This document shows, in pieces, positions 28,464 to 36,508 of a stretch of DNA of 64,000 nt. Origin of the DNA: Bacteroidota bacterium. GTDB taxonomy: Bacteria; Bacteroidota; Bacteroidia; Sphingobacteriales; Sphingobacteriaceae. How positions within the stretch are numbered: the stretch's first letter is position 1; each line of letters opens with the position of its first letter. Where the stretch lies: positions 1-64,000 of the forward strand of contig JAFDZM010000071.1 in the NCBI GenBank assembly GCA_018266915.1, in the 5' to 3' direction. A program made the translations under genes and the position numbers. Under the pieces are notes generated by a model. The model made no database searches, was not told where the DNA came from, and was given only the letters and a program-made list of their open reading frames with translations.

Positions 28464-29342
28464 TCATGCAGGTACCCTCTTTAACAGAGCCTCCGCTATC
28501 TCATCAAAATGCTCACAAATAGCAGAAACGTGTCCGTCATTCTGGTAGGTTATTAACCGGGCGTTAGGTATACGTGGCACCATCCATTCAACCACCTGGA
28601 CAGGAACAGTATTATCTTCTTTACCGTGAAAAAAGGTGATTGGGAATTTGATCGCGCCTAAATCAAATCCCAGCGGACGAATAGGGAGCCTTACGTCCAT
28701 TGCAACACCATTCATATCGCGAAAGGTTTCTTCTACTCCTTGCTTCGATAAAGCCACCCTGTTGTTTTGCTTAAAGGTATCAAAATCTGCGTTAGGCATA
28801 TTTTTTTCAAATCGGATCAAAATATCCTCGTCAGACATTTCGCGGTATGCCTTCATTTTCTTTAGCACAATAGGCAATAGGAATGGAAATTTATCAGCCA
28901 CATTCCAGAAAATACGGTGTTTCAAATCAAGATTGTTTTTTACTTCAGGTTGGTTCATTTGCCCTGCCCCTGAGACGATGACTGCCGATAGTAGTCGTTC
29001 GGGTATTTTTAAAGCGCAGGTCAGTGTATAAGGCGCTCCACCTGAGTAGCCGAGGATGGCAAATTTATCAATCCCTAAATGGTCAGCCAACGCGATAGTA
29101 TCATCTACCCAATCAAAAAATGTCCTGTTCTTATGCCTGTCGGATTGCCCCATTCCGGGTCGGCTTGGCGAGATAATGCGAAGATTATGTTTCAAGAATT
29201 GCTCTTCCCCTATCATCGCAGGCTCAAGGCACGAGGATGGTGTGCCATGAAAATATAGTACCGGGTAGCCGTCGCTTTTCCCAAACTCCACATAGCTTAG
29301 TCGTCGTCCGTCGGGAAGTGTGAGAAATCGAAAATCGGTCAT
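28464..29342 (-). CDS. Alpha/beta hydrolase
   Basis: A 292-residue alpha/beta-hydrolase fold enzyme. The oxyanion loop is LYFHGTPSSCLEP, the nucleophile serine is in ILGYSGGAPYTLT (about residue 99), and the acid and histidine are in FFHGKEDNTVP and YQNDGHVSAICEHFDE. There is no signal peptide. The fold and the cap region resemble epoxide hydrolase and haloperoxidase relatives, but the substrate is not indicated. The divergent spacing suggests that it and the YiaK-like gene, both on the minus strand, are adjacent rather than clearly one operon. Confidence 0.87.
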   Translation of the reverse strand: MTDFRFLTLPDGRRLSYVEFGKSDGYPVLYFHGTPSSCLEPAMIGEEQFLKHNLRIISPSRPGMGQSDRHKNRTFFDWVDDTIALADHLGIDKFAILGYSGGAPYTLTCALKIPERLLSAVIVSGAGQMNQPEVKNNLDLKHRIFWNVADKFPFLLPIVLKKMKAYREMSDEDILIRFEKNMPNADFDTFKQNNRVALSKQGVEETFRDMNGVAMDVRLPIRPLGFDLGAIKFPITFFHGKEDNTVPVQVVEWMVPRIPNARLITYQNDGHVSAICEHFDEIAEALLKRVPA

Positions 29343-29387
29343 AAAGGCCTTAAAGATATAGTTTTGGAGGATAACAATTTTATGGGA

Positions 29388-30377
29388 CTATAGTTGTTGT
29401 ACTTTTTCCCATATTTTATCATCCACCCAGACACCTTCCTCCATGCTTTTCTTTCGGGTGCGTAAAGTGTTCTCTCCGGGATAAAGTATTTCACTTCCTT
29501 CACCTTCTGTGCGGCTGCTTTTAGTATAATCCAGTATGTTTTTGATAATGGCGTCGGTTTGTGGCCCATTATCCGGTTTGATACAAATGAAGACCTGTGA
29601 TACACCTGATTCGGATCCTCCTTTAGTCACATCACTTGTTGAACGCCCCTGGCTTAGAACCGTAGCCAACAGGTCGAGCATGAGCGATAGCCCTGAGCCT
29701 TTCCAAAAGCCGATTGGTAATGGACGTACTGATTCAATTATCTCGCCGGGATCATTGGTTAATTTGCCGTCTTTATCATAACCGCCGGGTAAAGGCAGTT
29801 GCTCATCCTTAGATTTATACAGGTTAAGCTTACCGAATGAATACTGGGAGATCGCCATATCCAATACAATATGTCCCCCCTGTCGTGGCACGCCAATTAC
29901 CAGCGGATTGTTCCCCAATCGCGGATCAATACCGCCCCAGGGTGGCATATTGGCAATGGTGTTGGTAAAGCATATACCGATGATACCAGCCTCTGCAGCC
30001 TGCCAGCCATAGGTTCCGCCGCGCATCCAATGGTTGGTGTTTTTAATGGCGACACATCCTATACTGTATTCATGAGCAAGACTAATTGCCCGATGCATGC
30101 AGAATGTAGCATTCAACGTGCCGATGCCCATATGCCCATCCCATTGTTCGATGGCGTCGAAGCCGCCGGTACGGGTTGGTTTTACATTGGGGATGATCAG
30201 TTTGTTTTTTACATAATCAACAAAAGTAGGGAAGCGGTTAAGCCCGTGGGTATATACGCCATCCCTGCTGTTTTCAGCAAATATGGTAGCGCTTAATTCT
30301 GCGTCCTCTTTATTAAAATCGAGAGAAAGCAGTACTCTTTTGAATTCGGATTTTAGTTTTTCGAAGGGAATTTGCAT
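29388..30377 (-). CDS. yiaK: 2,3-diketo-L-gulonate reductase (Ldh/YiaK family)
   Basis: An NAD(P)H-dependent dehydrogenase of the LDH2/MDHG2 type. The 329-residue sequence follows E. coli YiaK closely: GVYTHGLNRFPTFVDYV, the catalytic His in this segment, TNHWMRGGTYGWQAAEAG, CFTNTIANMPPWGG and RPLPIGFWKGSGLSLMLD. YiaK reduces 2,3-diketo-L-gulonate in L-ascorbate-type sugar acid catabolism. The other yia genes are not nearby, so the exact substrate in this organism is inferred. Confidence 0.88.
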   Translation of the reverse strand: MQIPFEKLKSEFKRVLLSLDFNKEDAELSATIFAENSRDGVYTHGLNRFPTFVDYVKNKLIIPNVKPTRTGGFDAIEQWDGHMGIGTLNATFCMHRAISLAHEYSIGCVAIKNTNHWMRGGTYGWQAAEAGIIGICFTNTIANMPPWGGIDPRLGNNPLVIGVPRQGGHIVLDMAISQYSFGKLNLYKSKDEQLPLPGGYDKDGKLTNDPGEIIESVRPLPIGFWKGSGLSLMLDLLATVLSQGRSTSDVTKGGSESGVSQVFICIKPDNGPQTDAIIKNILDYTKSSRTEGEGSEILYPGENTLRTRKKSMEEGVWVDDKIWEKVQQL

Positions 30378-30552
30378 AGTTAAGTAGTTGAATGGTTGAT
30401 TGAGTTGAAAGCAAACTTAACAACATGGCTTTGGATTTTTTGTAATTATTAAACCATATTCAATTTATTTCGGCTGCTTTAGGGACAATTAAACTAAATA
30501 GGGATTTTTATAGTTATATATTCGCTGCCTGATCAGTGTAGCATACATTTCT

Positions 30553-30560
30553 TATTTTTG
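30553..30560 (+). promoter_or_regulatory. -7 promoter box for the lipoprotein at 30574
   Basis: TATTTTTG fits TAnnTTTG 14 bases before the ATG, implying a very short leader. Confidence 0.5.
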
Positions 30561-30573
30561 CGTACTGTTAAAA

Positions 30574-31083
30574 ATGAAATTCAAGATTCGGTTATTAATT
30601 CTGTTTACTATTGTGGCGGTGGGTTTGATGGTCAATTCGTGCCAGAAAACAAAGCAGGACTACATTGCATCATTAATTGCGCAAAACCAGTGGCAGTTGT
30701 CGTCAGCACAGGTTACTACCTATATAGGTGGTACGGCAATAAGCCAGTTGATACTCGATACCACATGCCTGGTGACTCAGATTTTTAAATTTAATACAGA
30801 TAATACCTGCAGTTATACCAATTTCGATTGCCTGACGCAAGCGACAAAAGGCACATGGTCGCTTTCACAAGACAAACTTTTTTTGAATGTAAACATGACC
30901 TGCAAGGATACAATAGCCCGGACCGATACTACAACACATTCCAAGCCGTTCCAAACTGCACAAATTATCAACCTGGGGCAATACTCCCTGGTGCTAAAAA
31001 CGGGCGACCTGCAGACTAACTATTCACCTACTCAAAAGCGGGTGCAATACCAATGGGGCTTTGTAAGGGTAAAATCGCAATAA
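30574..31083 (+). CDS. Lipoprotein with a lipocalin-like domain
   Basis: A 169-residue exported lipoprotein: a signal peptide ends at the lipobox LMVNSC, so Cys23 should carry the lipid. The mature part resembles the small lipocalin-like domains common in Bacteroidota: NQWQLSSAQVTTY at the start, IFKFNTDNTCSYT, KGTWSLSQDKLFL, then a final strand WGFVRVK. Four cysteines in the domain may form disulfides. The ligand is unknown. Confidence 0.75.
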   Translation: MKFKIRLLILFTIVAVGLMVNSCQKTKQDYIASLIAQNQWQLSSAQVTTYIGGTAISQLILDTTCLVTQIFKFNTDNTCSYTNFDCLTQATKGTWSLSQDKLFLNVNMTCKDTIARTDTTTHSKPFQTAQIINLGQYSLVLKTGDLQTNYSPTQKRVQYQWGFVRVKSQ

Positions 31084-31087
31084 TGTG

Positions 31088-31117
31088 TTGTTTAACAGTG
31101 TCAAACTTTTATATTTG
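31088..31117 (+). promoter_or_regulatory. Canonical promoter of purN
   Basis: TTG at 31088-31090 and TATATTTG at 31110-31117 are separated by 19 bases, the Bacteroidota consensus. The leader before the purN ATG is about 100 bases. Confidence 0.75.
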
Positions 31118-31223
31118 ATTCGTGTTTGGGGTAGTTTGAATAGTTTATAATAAACGCCAGGACAAAACAAAATTAAAGCGGTTAATTTATAAAAGCCTTA
31201 TTGCCGCTGAAACGAGAACATCA

Positions 31224-31802
31224 ATGAAAAAAAGGATTGCTATTTTTGCTTCCGGTTCGGGATCAAATGCCCAAAAAATAATGGAGCATTTTAAACGTAA
31301 TTCCGAAGCCGAAGTAGTACTGATACTTACCAATAACCCGCAGGCCTATGTGCTGCAGCGTGCCGATAATTTCGAGATACCGTCGCACATATTTACCCGC
31401 GATGAGTTTTATCACTCAGATGCCATTATTAAGCTATTAAAAAACCTGCAGGTCGATCTGATCGTGCTTGCCGGCTTCCTCTGGCTCGTTCCAGAAAATC
31501 TCCTTAAAGCATTCCCAAATAAGATCATCAATCTGCACCCTGCCTTATTGCCCAAATATGGTGGCAAGGGCATGTATGGCGATAACGTACACAAAGCTGT
31601 GCTGGCTGCAAGGGAAGATGAATCGGGTATCACTATCCACTTCGTAAACGAGAAATTCGACGAGGGCGAGATACTGCATCAATCACGTTTCAAGATTGAA
31701 CCAGGTGACACCCTGGAAGTAATCAAATTCAAAGGCCAGCAATTGGAACACCAGCATTTTCCAAGGGTGATTGAGAGTTTGTTGAGGAAAATGAAGAGCT
31801 GA
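31224..31802 (+). CDS. purN: Phosphoribosylglycinamide formyltransferase
   Basis: Transfers a formyl group from 10-formyl-THF to GAR in purine synthesis. The 192-residue length is typical. FASGSGSNAQKIMEHF binds the phosphate, INLHPALLPKYGGKGMYG holds the catalytic His and the folate loop, and DESGITIHFVNEKFDEGEIL holds the catalytic Asp. purH lies 0.6 kb downstream on the same strand, separated by a four-helix-bundle gene and repeats. Confidence 0.95.
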   Translation: MKKRIAIFASGSGSNAQKIMEHFKRNSEAEVVLILTNNPQAYVLQRADNFEIPSHIFTRDEFYHSDAIIKLLKNLQVDLIVLAGFLWLVPENLLKAFPNKIINLHPALLPKYGGKGMYGDNVHKAVLAAREDESGITIHFVNEKFDEGEILHQSRFKIEPGDTLEVIKFKGQQLEHQHFPRVIESLLRKMKS

Positions 31803-31806
31803 GGAT

Positions 31807-31838
31807 TAGTGATCAGTTAACCGGTGATCAGTTATCAG
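31807..31838. repeat. Left low-complexity repeat flanking the four-helix-bundle gene
   Basis: AGTGATCAGTTAACCGGTGATCAGTTATCAGG in short units of GTGATCAGTTA. It is inverted relative to the repeat at 32280-32355. Confidence 0.65.
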
Positions 31839-31886
31839 GATTGATAATAAACTTAAATTTTTTATACCTAACCTAACCTTATTATT

Positions 31887-32252
31887 ATGAGAGGGTTTAC
31901 TGACCTTGAGGCCTGGAAAAAGGCTCATGCTCTTCGAAAGGATATCTCTGTTTTAGTCAAAAATTTTCCAGTTGATGAAAAATATCGATTGACTGACCAA
32001 ATTATCCGCTCATCTCGTTCAGTTGGGAATAATATTGCGGAAGGACACGGACGGTTCCACTATATCGATTCACGGAAATTCTTTATAAATGCCCGCGGCT
32101 CTGCATCCGAAACCATCGATCATCTTATCATCGCCTTAGATGAGGGCTATATCACTAAAGAGATTTTTGAAAAACTACAAGCCAATTGCGATGAATGCAT
32201 GCGTCTGATCAACGGATACATCAACTACCTTAAGCAACAATCGACTTTATAG
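31887..32252 (+). CDS. Four-helix-bundle protein (S23/IVP-like)
   Basis: A 121-residue helical protein. FTDLEAWKKAHALRKDISVL, then RLTDQIIRSSRSVGNNIAEGHGR and FFINARGSASETIDHLI are the hallmarks of the family often named 23S rRNA intervening-sequence protein. It is not a ribosomal protein; family members were first seen inside intervening sequences of 23S rRNA genes, and the function is unknown, perhaps nucleic acid binding. The gene lies between inverted low-complexity repeats and splits purN from purH, which suggests it arrived as a passenger. Confidence 0.9.
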   Translation: MRGFTDLEAWKKAHALRKDISVLVKNFPVDEKYRLTDQIIRSSRSVGNNIAEGHGRFHYIDSRKFFINARGSASETIDHLIIALDEGYITKEIFEKLQANCDECMRLINGYINYLKQQSTL

Positions 32253-32279
32253 ATAGAATTATTTTTAAGCCAAACATTC

Positions 32280-32355
32280 CCTGATTAACTAGTCACCGGT
32301 TAACCAATCACTAATAACAAAAAAACTGATCACCGATCACCGATAACTGATCACA
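32280..32355. repeat. Right low-complexity repeat flanking the four-helix-bundle gene
   Basis: CTGATCACCGATCACCGATA and ACTGATCAC units; its reverse complement reads GTGATCAGTTATCGGTGATC, similar to the left flank at 31807. Confidence 0.65.
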
Positions 32356-32361
32356 ATTACC

Positions 32362-32369
32362 TACCTTTG
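32362..32369 (+). promoter_or_regulatory. -7 promoter box for purH
   Basis: TACCTTTG fits TAnnTTTG, 30 bases before the purH ATG at 32392. Confidence 0.55.
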
Positions 32370-32391
32370 CGGCTTTAAAAATCCCGTGTCC

Positions 32392-33918
32392 ATGACCCAT
32401 CCTGTTCAAATAAAAAACGCTTTAATTTCAGTTTATTACAAAGACAATCTTGAACCCATTATCCACGAACTGAGCCGCCTCGGAGTGAACATTTACTCTA
32501 CCGGCGGAACGGAAACTTTTATCCGCAGCTTAGGTGTTGACGTGATCGCAGTTGAAGACCTTACTTCATATCCTTCAATCTTAGGCGGACGTGTAAAAAC
32601 CCTGCACCCAAAAGTATTCGGTGGCATTTTGGCAAGAAGAAATTTTGAAAGCGATGAGCGGCAACTGGCCCAATACGAAATACCGGAGATCGATTTGGTT
32701 ATTGTTGACCTGTATCCGTTTGAAGAAACTGTAAAATCAGGCGCAGGCCAGGATGATGTGATTGAGAAGATTGATATCGGTGGTATTTCCCTGATCCGTG
32801 CTGCGGCCAAGAACTTTAAAGATGTGGTGATCCTGGCATCAAAAGATGATTATATCGAATTGGGCGAGATCCTGAAAACACAGGATGGTAAAACAACCAT
32901 CGATCAGCGCCGTTCATTTGCGCAACGTGCATTTAATATCACTTCGCATTACGATACTGCAATTTTTGAATATTTTAACCAGGACGAGCAATTGCCTGTT
33001 TTCAAACAAAGTATTCAAAAAAGCCAGACTTTGCGTTACGGCGAGAACCCGCACCAGAAAGGCGTATTCTATGGTAACCTGGATGCTATGTTTACTAAAC
33101 TGCATGGTAAAGAATTATCATACAATAACCTGGTTGACGTAGATGCGGCTGTAGCATTGATCGACGAGTTCACAGAGCCAACTGTGGCTATCTTAAAGCA
33201 CACTAATGCTTGCGGTATTGCTACCCGTTCGTTCATAAAAGAAGCCTGGATAGATGCTTTGGCTTGTGATCCGGTATCTGCTTTTGGTGGCGTGATCATT
33301 GCCAATGAAGAGATCGACGCCGACACTGCAAGAGAGATCAACAAGATATTTTTCGAAGTATTAATCGCTCCTGCTTATACAGATGAAGCAGTTCAGGTAT
33401 TGCGTGAGAAAAAGAACCGCATTATCCTGATCCGTCAGCCGGTGGAATTGCCTTTAAAGCAATTTAAGACTTTGCTGAACGGCGTGATCGAGCAGGATAA
33501 AGATCTGGTTGTTGAAGGTCCGGATCAGATGAAAGCGGTTACCGAAAAGCAACCAACTGAACAGGAGCTGAAAGATCTGTTCTTCGCCAATAAAGTAGTA
33601 AAGCACACTAAATCAAATACCATAGTTTTTGCAAAAAATAATCAGCTGATGGCAAGTGGTGTTGGACAAACTTCGAGGGTTGATTCTCTGAAACAGGCAG
33701 TTATAAAAGCTGCTGAATTTGGGTTCGACTTAAATGGCGCTGTAATGGCCTCAGACGCATTTTTTCCATTCAATGATTGTGTTCAACTAGCGGCAGAAGC
33801 AGGTATTACAGCGGTGTTGCAACCAGGCGGCTCGATCAAAGATCAGGACTCAATAGACATGGCAAATCAAAAACGTATCTCTATGGTTATGACCGGAGTA
33901 CGACACTTTAAACATTAA
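32392..33918 (+). CDS. purH: Bifunctional AICAR transformylase / IMP cyclohydrolase
   Basis: Catalyses the last two steps of IMP synthesis. The N-terminal MGS-like cyclohydrolase domain (to about residue 200) has IYSTGGTETFIRSLGVDV and ILGGRVKTLHPKVFGGIL. The transformylase domain carries LRYGENPHQKGVFYG, ILKHTNACGIA (Lys-His of the active site), SAFGGVIIANEEID, GVGQTSRVDS and SDAFFPFNDC. The frame allows a GTG start two codons earlier at 32386; I prefer the ATG at 32392, giving 508 residues. The promoter box lies at 32362. Confidence 0.95.
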   Translation: MTHPVQIKNALISVYYKDNLEPIIHELSRLGVNIYSTGGTETFIRSLGVDVIAVEDLTSYPSILGGRVKTLHPKVFGGILARRNFESDERQLAQYEIPEIDLVIVDLYPFEETVKSGAGQDDVIEKIDIGGISLIRAAAKNFKDVVILASKDDYIELGEILKTQDGKTTIDQRRSFAQRAFNITSHYDTAIFEYFNQDEQLPVFKQSIQKSQTLRYGENPHQKGVFYGNLDAMFTKLHGKELSYNNLVDVDAAVALIDEFTEPTVAILKHTNACGIATRSFIKEAWIDALACDPVSAFGGVIIANEEIDADTAREINKIFFEVLIAPAYTDEAVQVLREKKNRIILIRQPVELPLKQFKTLLNGVIEQDKDLVVEGPDQMKAVTEKQPTEQELKDLFFANKVVKHTKSNTIVFAKNNQLMASGVGQTSRVDSLKQAVIKAAEFGFDLNGAVMASDAFFPFNDCVQLAAEAGITAVLQPGGSIKDQDSIDMANQKRISMVMTGVRHFKH

Positions 33919-34026
33919 TTAATAATAACACGTAATAAGTTGTAATTTTTAACGCTTTTAATAACAACTTGTAATTATTAAGTTATTTTTATACAACTTT
34001 ACATATCTATTATTTGACAATCGCCA

Positions 34027-35049
34027 ATGGGTCTTTTTAATTTTTTCACACAGGAAATAGCTATCGATTTAGGTACTGCAAATACCCTTATCATACACAA
34101 TGACAAAGTAGTGGTCGACGAGCCATCCATCGTGGCATTTGACCGCACAACCAACAAAGTGATCGCCATTGGGAGACAGGCGATGCAGATGGAGGGTAAG
34201 ACCCACGAAAATATACGCACGGTGCGCCCGCTGAAGGACGGTGTAATTGCCGACTTTAACGCTGCCGAGCACATGATACGCGGTATGATCAAGATGATCA
34301 ACAAAGGCAAGGGCTGGTTTTTCCCGTCGTTGCGAATGGTGATCTGCATACCGTCTGGTATCACCGAGGTTGAGAAACGTGCGGTGCGCGACTCTGCCGA
34401 GATTGCTGGTGCAAAAGAAGTGTATTTGATCCACGAACCTATGGCTGCTGCGGTAGGTATCGGTATCGACGTTGAAGAGCCGATGGGTAACATGATCATC
34501 GATATCGGTGGTGGTACTACCGAAATTGCGGTTATCGCTTTGTCAGGTATCGTGTGCGACCAGTCAATTCGTGTTGCAGGTGATAACTTCGACTCAGATA
34601 TCGTTCAATACATTCGCCGTCAGCATAACATTATGATCGGCGACCGTACTGCTGAAAAGATTAAGATTGAAGTTGGTTCGGCATTGCCTGAACTTGCCGA
34701 TCCACCATCAGATTTTGCAGTTCAGGGCCGTGACCTGATGACCGGCGTTCCAAAACAAATCATGGTTTCTTATACCGAGATTGCGCATTGTCTGGATAAA
34801 TCTATCTCTAAAATAGAAGAAGCAATATTGAAGGCATTGGAAATTACGCCACCTGAGCTTTCTGCTGATATTTACCAGACCGGGATTTATCTGACGGGCG
34901 GTGGTGCATTGCTTCGCGGTTTGGACAAACGTGTGGCAGCAAAAACCAAACTGCCAGTTCACGTAGCCGAAGATCCATTACGTGCAGTTGTTCGCGGAAC
35001 CGGAACCGCATTAAAAAATATAGGGAACTTTAAATTCTTAATGCAGTAA
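34027..35049 (+). CDS. mreB: Rod shape-determining actin homologue MreB
   Basis: Bacterial actin that directs lateral wall synthesis at the inner membrane. The 340-residue length is standard. Phosphate-1 motif is IDLGTANTLII, connect-1 is IAGAKEVYLIHEPMAAAVG, phosphate-2 is MIIDIGGGTTEIAVIALSGIV, and the adenosine motif is YLTGGGALLRGLDK. The N-terminal FNFFTQEIA may be the short membrane-binding segment. It heads the mreB-mreC-mreD-mrdA-rodA cluster, though a repeat-filled gap of about 115 bases follows. Confidence 0.97.
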   Translation: MGLFNFFTQEIAIDLGTANTLIIHNDKVVVDEPSIVAFDRTTNKVIAIGRQAMQMEGKTHENIRTVRPLKDGVIADFNAAEHMIRGMIKMINKGKGWFFPSLRMVICIPSGITEVEKRAVRDSAEIAGAKEVYLIHEPMAAAVGIGIDVEEPMGNMIIDIGGGTTEIAVIALSGIVCDQSIRVAGDNFDSDIVQYIRRQHNIMIGDRTAEKIKIEVGSALPELADPPSDFAVQGRDLMTGVPKQIMVSYTEIAHCLDKSISKIEEAILKALEITPPELSADIYQTGIYLTGGGALLRGLDKRVAAKTKLPVHVAEDPLRAVVRGTGTALKNIGNFKFLMQ

Positions 35050-35163
35050 TTTAGATTTGAGATGTTAGATATGAGATTTGAGACTGATTAGCTTATATTT
35101 AACATAGCGACAGTTTCGAAAGATATCTCACATCTCAAATCTCATATCTCAAATCTGATCTAA
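35050..35163. repeat. Low-complexity inverted repeat between mreB and mreC
   Basis: Units of GATTTGAGATGTTAGATATG on the left and ATATCTCACATCTCAAATC on the right pair over a long imperfect stem. It could attenuate transcription from mreB into mreC. Confidence 0.65.
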
Positions 35164-35166
35164 ACA

Positions 35167-36000
35167 ATGCGTAACCTCCTGATATTTATCAATAAGTACA
35201 ACGCATTTTTTCTGTTTATTATCTTCGAGATAAGTTCTCTTGTTATCTATATCAAATTCAATTCTTTTCAGAAGGCTTCTTTTATCAATTCAACTAACAA
35301 AGTAACCGGCACCTTATATGCCCAGGTTAATGAATTGTATAGCTACCTGTCGCTGCGTGAGGTAAATGATAGTTTAGCCAAAGAAAATGCCCGTTTACGG
35401 GGACAGCTGAAGTCTTCTTTTTATATCGACAGTGTAAATAAAAAGCAGGTTAAGGATACCATATACAAGCAACAGTATACCTACATTGAAGCCAAAGTGA
35501 TCAATAACTCCACCAATAGAAGTAATAATTATATCACTATCAATCGCGGAAGTTTACAAGGCGTAGGAAAGGGTATGGGGGTGATCTGTAGTTCGGGTAT
35601 CGTAGGTAAGGTGGTGTTTGTTGGTCCGCATATGTCTATCGTGCAATCGCTATTACATAAGGACTCAAGGTTTAGCGCTATGCTGTCCAAGAATAAGGAA
35701 ATTGGGTACATCGAGTGGAGTGATGATCTCGATCCGCATAAAGGATATCTGAAGGATGTATCTAATAACGCACAGCCGCATGTTGGCGAAGAAGTGGTAA
35801 CTTCCGAGTTCTCGCTTTTCCCGGCAGGTATACCTATCGGAAAAGTGAGTAACCTGCGTACTAAAACCGGCGGTTTTGCATTAAATATGGAGGTGAAGCT
35901 TGCAGTAGATTATGGCAAGCTGCAATATGTGGACGTAGTTGTAAATAAATTTGCTGAAGAGCAGGCGGGACTGGAGGCGCAGCAAAAGAAAGATGAGTAG
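35167..36000 (+). CDS. mreC: Rod shape-determining protein MreC
   Basis: Bitopic periplasmic scaffold that connects MreB to PBP2 and RodA. One membrane helix is at about 12-30 (NAFFLFIIFEISSLVIYI), followed by a coiled coil (REVNDSLAKENARLRGQL) and the double beta-barrel MreC domain (VIVNNSTNRSNNYITINRG-like start, GVGKGMGVICSSGIVGKV, VVTSEFSLFPAGIPIGKV). The 277-residue length is normal. Its last codons overlap the start of mreD. Confidence 0.93.
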   Translation: MRNLLIFINKYNAFFLFIIFEISSLVIYIKFNSFQKASFINSTNKVTGTLYAQVNELYSYLSLREVNDSLAKENARLRGQLKSSFYIDSVNKKQVKDTIYKQQYTYIEAKVINNSTNRSNNYITINRGSLQGVGKGMGVICSSGIVGKVVFVGPHMSIVQSLLHKDSRFSAMLSKNKEIGYIEWSDDLDPHKGYLKDVSNNAQPHVGEEVVTSEFSLFPAGIPIGKVSNLRTKTGGFALNMEVKLAVDYGKLQYVDVVVNKFAEEQAGLEAQQKKDE

Positions 36001-36508
36001 GGTTTTATTGATCAACTTTTTGCGGTTCATATCGCTGATCTTTTTGCAGGTGTTTTTGCTGAAGAACATCACCCTGTATAACCTGTCTACGCCTTACCTG
36101 TACATCATGTTCATCCTGCTGCTGCCGTTTGAAACTCCTAATGTATTGCTTTTTGCCCTGTCATTCCTGATGGGGATTATCATCGACGCATTTTACGATA
36201 CGCCGGGCCTGCATGCTGCATCCTGCGTTTTACTGGCATTTGTCAGAATATTATTTATCAGTATCACCGTCCAGAAAGAGGGTTTTGATAACGAACCCGA
36301 GCCAACCCTGAGCGTAATGGGTACCCGCTGGTTTTTTACCTATGCCCTGATACTGACCCTGGCCCATCACTTTTTTCTGTTCAACCTGGAAGTTTTTCGC
36401 TTATCCGAGATACCGTTTACACTAAGCCGCTTTGTATTGAGTTCTATTTTTACGGTATTTTTGATGCTGCTGACAGGGTTTTTATTTTACAGAAAGAGGG
36501 AACGCTAA
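35993..36508 (+). CDS. mreD: Rod shape-determining protein MreD
   Basis: A 171-residue inner-membrane protein of the elongasome with about five or six helices, starting MSRVLLINFLRFISLIFLQV. A longer frame exists from 35951, but the ATG at 35993 overlaps the mreC stop by eight bases and gives the normal MreD N-terminus. The motif DAFYDTPGLHAASCVLLAF is typical of Bacteroidota MreD. It abuts mrdA with no gap. Confidence 0.88.
   Translation: MSRVLLINFLRFISLIFLQVFLLKNITLYNLSTPYLYIMFILLLPFETPNVLLFALSFLMGIIIDAFYDTPGLHAASCVLLAFVRILFISITVQKEGFDNEPEPTLSVMGTRWFFTYALILTLAHHFFLFNLEVFRLSEIPFTLSRFVLSSIFTVFLMLLTGFLFYRKRER

Noticed and set aside
31887..32252. Annotation as 30S ribosomal protein S23
   Set aside because: The four-helix-bundle family is misnamed; this is not a ribosomal protein, and no rRNA gene is near.
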